Positions 56,741-64,000 of a stretch of 64,000 nucleotides of DNA are shown in pieces (the first letter of the stretch is position 1; the number at the start of each line of letters is the position of its first letter). The stretch spans positions 73,016,279 to 73,080,278 of the forward strand of contig NC_083571.1 of the NCBI RefSeq assembly GCF_027579695.1, given 5' to 3'. This stretch comes from Neoarius graeffei. Its lineage: Eukaryota > Chordata > Actinopteri > Siluriformes > Ariidae. The notes below the pieces were generated by a model, which saw only the letters and a program-made list of their open reading frames with translations, did not search any database and had not been told where the DNA came from. The position numbers were made by a program, and so were the translations under genes.

Positions 56741-57418
56741 AGTGCATATCATGGGTAAATTCAGGAGCAAGATCAATGTAATTCTCCTATTTTATATTAA
56801 ACTTTGGTCAAATATCTGTCACATTTTGCATTTTGTGCAATTTTTTTACCTTGCGCAATACCCGAAAAATTCAGTTGAAATCAAGCCATTTGAGGCGAAT
56901 TGGTCCGCCTCTGAAAAAACTTGGCATTTGGATTTGCCGGGAAACATTGATTTTCGTGATGTCGTGTGTGGGACGCCTCCTTCTGAATCCTACGTCAGCG
57001 CTGGTTTGTTTATGAGAAAACGACCTGGTGGTTTTCTGCAAATTTCTTCAACGTTATCACGTAATTATTAAAATGGTTAACAGATGTATCGTAGGAGGGT
57101 GTAGCAACACCAATCTTGATGGGATTAGTACTCATCGTTTTCCAAAAGACCGGGCAATGAGAGAGAAATGGGAGCGCTTGGCCTACACAGGCTGTGCATT
57201 GAAACTGTGCAAAGCTCTCACAGCCTGCTGGCGCTTCCGCAGGTAACATCACGAATCTGGCTCCAGACTCCCTTGGGATTTTTCCAAATGCGTTTTGTCA
57301 TTTTATTTTTTTCTGCTGTAGACTGATGGTCTTGTGCAAAATTACCCTTCTGGATGATGAGTGTGTAAAGGGACATACTTTCATATAAAAAAAACTAAAT
57401 TAGTCCAGGATATGCACC
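56741..57418 (+). mobile_element. Kolobok-type element with a THAP exon
   Basis: The ends AGTGCATATCATGG and, reversed, GGTGCATATCCTGG are inverted copies, and TTAA flanks both sides (56,737-56,740 and 57,419-57,422). A TTAA target plus a THAP domain fits the Kolobok superfamily. At 678 bp it is non-autonomous. Confidence 0.8.
57074..57246 (+). CDS. THAP zinc-finger fragment
   Basis: The ATG at 57,074 opens MVNRCIVGGCSNTNLDGIST with HRFPKD and MREKWERL, the C2CH THAP pattern (Cys-x4-Cys, HRFP, Trp). The frame ends shortly after at TAA, within what looks like an intron start (CGCAG|GTAAC). DNA-binding exon only; no catalytic domain. Confidence 0.65.
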
Positions 57419-57422
57419 TTAA

Positions 57423-58709
57423 AGCTGCAATGGTGAAGGAAAAAACTGAAGATCCTAACTGTCCATATCTCCACCTGCTGCTCTTTGTCTGATCATGTGA
57501 CCTGGGTTTGTGTCCTCTTTGTGTGTCATCAGCGACGTCTCACTTTAACACTCGGGACGGCAGAACGGAATCAATTCATGTCTTATTGTGATTTCACAAA
57601 CGCCAAAGATATTAAAGAAAGAAATATAGATTTTAACCAATAACAATCAAAATGTGCGAATCGTGTTCTTCTGAGTTCTGGTCTCTGATTGGTCAGAGGG
57701 TGTTGATTAGTTCTCTCTCACAACAGCTCTGACAGTAGTGCAGGTTTATATTAATGCCCTCGTTCTAATATGTTGTGGTTACTAGAGTAACAGCTCATTT
57801 ACAGGGGTGTGTCCAGTGGAGACTATGCTGATAATAAAAATGTGTGTGACTGTAGATATGGTGAAGGAGAAATGTGTTTGTGTATCATTTCTAGAGGACT
57901 CGCCTGTATCAGTGCTGTGTAACAGTCAGAAGTGAAACTGTAACTAAGTTTTCTGATGGCTTCAGGACAAAGGAGTTTACGCTCCTTTACAGTTTCTCAG
58001 GAGCACGCTGTAATTTTTATAAGAAAGGTTTATAGCTGCTATAACATACAGTAATTGAGGACAGGAACCAACTCATTTCACTGACGTCCTCAACATAAAT
58101 GTAACTACAAACAGACAGAAAGTACGAGGTCTCATTCTCCACTAAATGCAAAATGTAATTGTTGGTAAACTGCTGTGGTATCAGAGGAATGAAAGACGAA
58201 TGATAAAAGAAGTACAGAGATACAGATGGTGTAAGTCAGTGGAAGTCCTGCAGTGACCAGGTTTACACACACATCATGATCCTGCTGTTTATTTTATGAA
58301 ACATGAAGCTGATGTGCCAGGTCTCTGATGTTCAGCTTTCTGTGATGATTTGAGTAAAAAATGGTTAAAAAAAAAACTTTCATAACTGTGTCATGAGGCA
58401 GATGTCACACATGAGGCAAAATTGTGTGAAAGATGAAGTGATGAATGCGGAGGCTCGTGATCAAAGAACTTTCTAGATCTGTAACTGGTTCAGGTCCATC
58501 TATAGGACCAGCTGGTAGTTTTATTTCAAATACATGAGAATTAGATTTATTTGTGTCTAAAGATGGACATGTTCTAATAAATGGACAGGTTTTTGAGGGT
58601 GAAGCTGCCGATTCCTTTCACTGCAGTTGCTTTAAAATAAATAAATAAATAATAATAATAATAATAATAATAATGTGGTGATATACTAATGAAGAAATAA
58701 ACAAACTTT
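57423..58709. repeat. intergenic spacer with a dispersed repeat
   Basis: About 57,660-57,800 (GATTGGTCAGAGGGTGTTGATTAG... GACAGTAGTGCAGGTTTATA) is the inverted match of the 29,190 and 43,060 repeats. The rest is AT-rich with (AAT)n near 58,645-58,672. No gene seen. Confidence 0.5.
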
Positions 58710-58720
58710 GAAATTAACAC

Positions 58721-59101
58721 GGGGCGGCACGGTGGTATAGTGGTTAGCCCTGTCGCCTCACAGCAAGAAGGTCCGGGTTCGAGCCCCGGAGCCGGCGAGG
58801 GCCTTTCTGTGCGGAGTTTGCATGTTCTCCCCGTGTCCGCGTGGGTTTCCTCTGGGTGCTCCGGTTTCCCCCACAGTCCAAAGACATGCAGGTTAGGTTA
58901 ACTGGTGACTCTAAATTGACCGTAGGTGTGAATGTGAGTGTGAATGGTTGTCTGTGTCTATGTGTCAGCCCTGTGATGACCTGGCGACTTGTCCAGGGTG
59001 TACCCCGCCTTTCGCCCGTAGTCAGCTGGGATAGGCTCCAGCTTGCCTGCGACCCTGTAGAACAGGATAAAGTGGCTAGAGATAATGAAATGAGATGAGA
59101 T
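58721..59101 (+). mobile_element. V-SINE
   Basis: Full-length, with an 11-bp target duplicate GAAATTAACAC (58,710-58,720 and 59,102-59,112). Confidence 0.92.
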
Positions 59102-59271
59102 GAAATTAACACATGCACTGTTAATATCAAATGATCTTATCTGGCTTAGAATGACAGCAACCACAATATAAACAAACAAACAAAAACTGCCTTTATATAG
59201 ATGACATAATTTGCATGCAATATTTGAGCAAATCCCGCATTTTAATCCACTCCATAATCTTATACATTCAA

Positions 59272-59289
59272 CACACACACACACACACA

Positions 59290-59331
<42 letters not shown>

Positions 59332-59436
59332 TAGATTAGGGATAAAATTAGCTCATGTTTAAAGTCATTTAAATTCTGTAAAGCTGCTTTGTGACAATAT
59401 CTATTGTTAAAAGCGCTATAAAAATAAAAAATAAAC

Positions 59437-59469
<33 letters not shown>
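59272..59469. repeat. (CA)n microsatellites
   Basis: Two CA runs, about 59,272-59,329 and 59,441-59,469. Cys/Val-repeat ORFs here are artefacts. Confidence 0.95.
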
Positions 59470-59475
<6 letters not shown>

Positions 59476-59479
59476 TTCA

Positions 59480-59741
59480 TTGTCCCTGTGAGGACTTTCC
59501 AGTGGCATAATTATTATTGTAGTTGATTAATGCTGTGCCTGCACCCCAGCCTAACCCTAACCTTAACCTCAGTAATGAAAAGGAAACCTTTTGGCTCTTT
59601 TTTTATTTTTTGTAAAACAGAAAGACACACACACAGCAGCAACTTCCCTATGGGGACCATCCAAATGTCCCCACAAAATAGAAATTATCAGATTTTACTG
59701 TCCTTGTGGGGACATCTGGTCCCCAGTAGTATATAAAAACG

Positions 59742-59772
<31 letters not shown>
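59480..59772. repeat. dispersed 'GTCCCCA' repeat ending in CG/CA dinucleotides
   Basis: Has GGGGACCATCCAAATGTCCC and CTTGTGGGGACATCTGGTCC and ends in (CG)n(CA)n at 59,743-59,772. A noncoding dispersed element is the likely explanation. Confidence 0.45.
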
Positions 59773-59773
<1 letters not shown>

Positions 59774-60348
59774 GGGTCCCACTCTTGTGATGGCGTTGCC
59801 CTTTTAAGACAGCAGCGATGTGGTTCTGAGTGAATTATTAAAAACAAAACACCGAGAAAACAAAGGGATAAACATAAACCTGTGTTTATTACATTACACC
59901 CTGTGTGTAGAGGAATGACGGAACGAAATAAAGCAGTGTTTGGTTTGAGGATGTTGAAGAAACAGACAATAAACACATCTTCCTCAGTGCTGTGTGTTGC
60001 ACAGAGCCGCGGTTTGCCCGATAGTTACCTCGAAAAAGGAGGGGGGAGGGGAGATGGGGAGGGGCTAAATATAGCTCTGTCCACCACATCACACGCACTC
60101 GCAGAGAACAAAAGATGGGGAAATGCACATGTATACATTAATACAGAGAGAATGGGGATGTTTTTGTTGTCAGTGGCGCAAAAAATGTGGTGTTCTGGAA
60201 CACACACAAAAAAATCAGAATTTGTGCATAAAATAATCATTATTTATTAATTTATTCCACAAAAACATTGAGAGAAGAGTTCAGTGCAGTGTTTCACATG
60301 CGCGCGCTCTTACTAAGGCTACTACACTCACTTTACATTAAAATATCA

Positions 60349-60388
<40 letters not shown>

Positions 60389-60450
60389 TCAGAATTCAAC
60401 CAAACACCGGAGTCATGTCTGTAAAGAGAGAGAGAGAGAGAGAGAGAGAA
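60349..60450. repeat. (ATT)n and (GA)n microsatellites
   Basis: (ATT)n at about 60,349-60,387 and (GA)n at about 60,425-60,450, beside the distal DR4. Confidence 0.95.
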
Positions 60451-60474
60451 TGAGAGTCTCCGCAGTGTGCGCAA

Positions 60475-60490
60475 TGACCGACAGTAACCT
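60475..60490. promoter_or_regulatory. distal DR4 LXR response element
   Basis: TGACCGACAGTAACCT, identical to 53,573-53,588, about 7.3 kb upstream of the abca1 start. Confidence 0.65.
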
Positions 60491-61258
60491 CTCTTTCTCT
60501 CTCTGTGTTGTAAACTGGGTGAAAGGGCAACATGACGTATTCCGCACGGGACAAAGCGCACACACACACACATAGCTGTATCTGATGAAGTGCAGAAATT
60601 CATCTAAATATATAATGATGTACAGTAACAGTGGAAACATGTTTCTGCTAAACTGCTCTCAGTTTTCAGCCCTGAGATTCCAGCACAAAATGGCCGCCGT
60701 CCTTCTGCTGGTGTGTGTGTGTGTGTGTGTGTGAGCTCAGTAATTGGACCATGACACGGTTGTTGATGCTGCGTATTTCAGAATCTGCCGATCTCCTGTG
60801 ATTCTCACACGCAACAGCAGGAGTCAGGACTCCGGAGATCCCAAACTTTTTGGGCAAACAACCCACTGTCCAAGACTCCAATCCTTTACCACTCTATATT
60901 TTTTAAATCCCAGATTTTTAATAAAATATTACTGTAACTATGGAAACATATGTATAATCTGTGTAACGTAGGTGACTTAAAACGCAAAGGATTTAGGCGA
61001 CTCATTTTAGATTTTTCGGATCACTGATCCGGCGACGGCAGTTAAATACTACCGCTAGAAAAATAAAAAGTCTGTGCGTATTTTTATTTTTACCGCCGAA
61101 ACGTACAAAAAGAAATGTAAAAAAAAAAAAAATTCACATATTTTTCTTGTAACAGCACTGTATCCCTGGTACTAGGTCATATTTCTTTAAGTAAAAAGTA
61201 TTAGAATCGCAAATACAAACGACAATGTGTGTTGTATATTTCCACTTCAGCCGAGTCT
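60491..61258. other. intergenic spacer
   Basis: Contains a GT run near 60,710-60,733. No gene or element is recognised. Confidence 0.5.
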
Positions 61259-61270
61259 GAAAACGAAACT
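61259..61270 (+). promoter_or_regulatory. interferon-stimulated response element (ISRE)
   Basis: GAAAACGAAACT fits the ISRE consensus GAAANNGAAACT exactly and lies about 100 bp upstream of the ATG at 61,369. Confidence 0.65.
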
Positions 61271-61368
61271 ATTTACGACATTGAGTATTCACTTGAATGT
61301 TTTTATGGTATTTACGATCGCTTTACGACAGTATCAACCTCGTGCTGACCATAGCCGACGCTGACAGC

Positions 61369-61724
61369 ATGGATTCCGAGCTATCGTCTCAACTGTACGT
61401 AAGCATAAAGTGTGGTAAAGAAAAGTCTTTTCACTGTCTCACTAACCAAAACGTGGGCGATTTCGTCTCTCAAGCGTTGAAAGTAAACAATGAAAAGATC
61501 AAAACGATCTTTGGTTCTCAGAAAGAAGGTGGTGATGTAACGAGCGCGATGCCGAATATGCCTGCTATAACGTTAGTTCGCGATTTTGGCTGCAAGTATC
61601 TGACTGTGGAATTAGAATCGGGTGGTGCCGCAGAGAGTCCTATCGAATCAAGTAGCACGAACGTATCAGCCTTCGATGTGCTCATGAGAGCTCAACGGTC
61701 ATATGACCACATACCTTCAGAGAA
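61369..61724 (+). CDS. first coding exon of an unrecognised, probably interferon-responsive gene
   Basis: The ATG at 61,369 opens MDSELSSQLYVSIKCGKEKS. It runs 118 codons plus two bases to a good donor (GAGAA|GTAAGT). The first 50 residues (LYVSIKCGKEKSFHCLTNQN) have the alternating pattern of a beta-rich, possibly ubiquitin-like fold, and a Ser-rich linker and FDVLMRAQRSYDHIP follow. I do not recognise the family. An upstream ISRE and no repeat character support a real gene. Later exons are not found with confidence before the window ends. Confidence 0.6.
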
Positions 61725-61792
61725 GTAAGTACTGGAATGCTAGTCCGCGTTATAAACTTATACACAAGAACACACACACATACGTACGTACG

Positions 61793-62789
61793 CAGGCCCG
61801 TCGCCATGGGCGGGCCTTAGGGGGCGGTGCCCGCCCTGAGACTCATGTGGGCCCGCCCTGCTGGAACCCAGAGCAGAGACTTTTTTTCATAGGAGACAGG
61901 TCACTGAAGAAATCGTCCATAGAACGTGCTCCGCTTCGTGCTCCGCTGTCCCTCTCCTGCCGTTATAGAAGTACTGCGCCTGCGCAGTGTCAAAATAATC
62001 CACGAGAAACGTGGATTTTAAAGCTTTTTCTGAGTCATGAGAACCAACCTAACACTCAAGTATAATCAACTTTTCATGGCGATTTCAATCATATGCTCTT
62101 CGCGACCGTTAGTTTTCACAGAGTACAGTATTGATATCTTCCCATTCATGTTCAGAGGGTCTGGTCTCACTAATCCGAAAAAGATGCCTGAAAGTGGCCG
62201 GCGAGTGACCGCACTTGGCCTGATAGGAGCCCGTCACAGCTTCTTCTTCTTCTTTGTTTTTTTTCCCCCTCAAAAAAAAAACATAAACTAAAGTCAAAGT
62301 TTTTCAGTATAACAATAATAAAGAAAAATGTGCTCAATTTAAAATGTATTGAAACTATTCGAAATCGGCTGATCGGTTCATTCATTATTATCCGTGAGTA
62401 CAGAAACACTAGTAATAATTTCTGGATCATTGCTATAAACGCGGACTAATTTTTCTTAGGAACCAATGGAATGAACCAACCGACCAATCGCATTTTTTCT
62501 TCAAATGGTATCTGGGTAAATGAGCAGCTGTCTCAGCCAATCACATTTTATTGCTGGACGGGATCATATCACAACATCTTCCGGTCGATACCCGAAATCA
62601 GCTTTGTGCGTTGTGAGGCCAGCGGAGCAAAAAAAAAAAACTTTTAATATGCTGAGCAATGTTTGATACATTTTGGAAAGTTGTTTTGGTTGCTTTATAG
62701 GTTTCTTAGAATATTTAACTCGTCACGTCTGTGCTGCTCTCCTGGGTTGCTAGAAACAGTTGTGTTGCCCTGGCTTGGCGTATAAAATG

Positions 62790-62826
<37 letters not shown>

Positions 62827-62871
62827 GCAATTCAAGGCCCGTCCGTCAGTCCGTGTCTGGCGCCGGGTCTG
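61793..62871. mobile_element. hAT-type non-autonomous transposon
   Basis: Starts CAGGCCCGTCGCCA and ends, reversed, CAGACCCGGCGCCA. It is flanked by TACGTACG on both sides (61,785-61,792 and 62,872-62,879), an 8-bp duplicate as for hAT, although the surrounding TACG/TATG repeats weaken this. Interior has no transposase and holds a poly-C run. Confidence 0.75.
62793..62824. repeat. poly-C run (about 32 bases)
   Basis: Uninterrupted C tract within the hAT element. Poly-Pro ORFs across it are artefacts, and its length may be an assembly estimate. Confidence 0.95.
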
Positions 62872-62881
62872 TACGTACGTA

Positions 62882-62925
62882 CTTATGTATGTATGTATGT
62901 ATGTATGTATGTATGTATGTATGTG
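62882..62925. repeat. (GTAT)n microsatellite
   Basis: About ten GTAT units directly after the hAT element. Confidence 0.95.
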
Positions 62926-63263
62926 TGTGTCTCTTGAATTTAAATTATTTTATCATCTTAATCCGACATTGAAATTTTGCCATGCAAAAAAAAAAAAGGA
63001 CAAGGACACTTTTATTTTTATTTCGACCAACATCATCAAAAATATGTTGAAAAAAATCCATGAACCTAAAGATAAAAAATGGGTGGCCTTACATTGTCGA
63101 GGAAGAAGTATTGTGTGTGAAACACTAAGCAGAGGAGCATGGTTTATACTTGATGCATGGTTTGCATCTGTGTTCCGAAGCAGCAGGAACGTGAGCAGTA
63201 TTGTACAAAAACGTCTGTCAGGTTTCCAGTTCGAACTGTAAAACGCTTGGTGATTTTATACGC

Positions 63264-63338
63264 AGTGATGTTAAACACAGTGCCATTAAACAAAGTGGCG
63301 TTAAACACAGTGACGTTAAATACAGTGACATTAAACAC
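63264..63338 (+). repeat. 15-bp tandem repeat, five units
   Basis: Five units of AGTGAYRTTAAACAC. The + strand reads pentapeptides like SDVKH, and the minus strand reads FNVTV-like pentapeptides. It lies in a short open frame (about 63,201-63,383) with no recognised function. Confidence 0.8.
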
Positions 63339-63383
63339 ATTGATGAGCTCTGTGTCTCTCTTAGAACTTTTCTGTCTTTGTGA

Positions 63384-64000
63384 ATGTTGTCATGAGCATT
63401 GTCTCAAATAGGAAAAAAAATCTTGACTGACATTCAAAAGTATTCACTAATTTTGTAATATCTACATGTTTACACAGAATGGTGAGAAAAACAAAAAACA
63501 TCCGGGAAGAGACAGTTGTGCAGAACCACCTCTGTGATGAGAGAAGGTCAGAGGAGAAAGGACAGACTACACGGAGCTGACAGGAAGTCTACTGTAACTC
63601 AGATAACTACTCTTTATAACCTTGGTGAGCAGAAAAGCATCTCAACATGTCAAACCTTGGGGCAGATGTGCTACTCAGCAGAAGACCACATCAGGCTCCA
63701 ATTCTGTCTGTCAGGAACAGGAATCTGAAGCTACAGTGTACACAAACTCACTCAAACCGGACAGATAAAGATCAGGAGATGTTTTTATAATCTTCTATTG
63801 TCCAGTTTCTACAGCTTATCCTGGTCGTCCTGGTCATGTTCTTCAGCAATGGAATATAATAAATGTGATCAATTTTTTTTCATCCCATTGCTGCTTCATG
63901 TTATTTCCTGTCACGTGATTTGACTTTTTAAGGCCAGTAAATTCACAGAAAACCATCTGTGCAGCTTTTTACCCAACTCCTGGCAACGTTCTCTGTGTTT
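63384..64000. other. unassigned sequence to window end
   Basis: AT-rich. A stretch resembling Tc1 DNA-binding coding sequence is not clear enough to call. Nothing supported. Confidence 0.4.

Noticed and set aside
58958..59480. Cys/Val-rich ORFs on the minus strand
   Set aside because: They are translations of CA microsatellites joined to SINE sequence.
62731..62972. Poly-Pro ORFs
   Set aside because: They are translations of the poly-C run and the GTAT microsatellite.
63264..63338. CRISPR-like array
   Set aside because: The units are contiguous 15-mers without spacers in a eukaryotic genome. It is a tandem repeat.

Overview
This window is nuclear DNA from a ray-finned (teleost) fish. The evidence is a many-exon vertebrate gene with GT-AG introns, DANA/Mermaid-type V-SINEs, Tc1, hAT, Harbinger and Kolobok DNA transposons, a Ty3 LTR retrotransposon and many CA/GT and AT microsatellites. 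SINE style is compatible with an otophysan such as a catfish, but the sequence alone does not name the species.

Left part (about 1-22 kb). The 3' end of a + strand gene with a PRY/SPRY (B30.2) terminal exon lies at 18.6-19.3 kb. Possible earlier exons of the same intron phase lie at 0.2, 1.0 and 18.4 kb. Between them sits a nest of mobile elements: a minus-strand CR1/L2-like LINE (about 17.7 kb down to 1.45 kb) cut by two inverted copies of an hAT element (each already carrying a SINE), by a separate SINE, and by a young Ty3-type LTR retrotransposon (3,961-12,453) whose 3' LTR was in turn hit by a Harbinger element (4,498-5,747). A Tc1 remnant, a foldback repeat, a tRNA SINE and a LINE fragment fill 19.6-22 kb.

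Central part (about 22.3-53.3 kb, minus strand). This is a complete ABCA1 cholesterol/phospholipid exporter gene. I traced 49 coding exons plus a 5' noncoding exon. All junctions are GT-AG, most exon lengths equal those I recall for human ABCA1, and the exons sum to 6,804 nt (2,267 residues plus stop) without a break. The promoter has a TATA box, a DR4 LXR response element and a CACGTG E-box in the same order as in the human gene. Near-identical DR4 elements recur in intron 1, upstream at 53.57 and 60.48 kb, and in intron 8. Intron 8 also holds a possible alternative first exon with its own DR4 about 110 bp upstream.

Right part (53.3-64 kb). This is intergenic DNA with a TIR element carrying a RecQ-like Walker-A exon, a Kolobok element with a THAP exon, three V-SINEs and microsatellites. 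At 61.37-61.72 kb there is a + strand first exon of an unrecognised gene with a consensus ISRE about 100 bp upstream. An hAT element follows in its putative first intron.

Functionally, only abca1 is clearly an intact gene here. The B30.2 gene and the ISRE gene look immune-type and are incomplete in the window. The rest is mostly transposon sequence.
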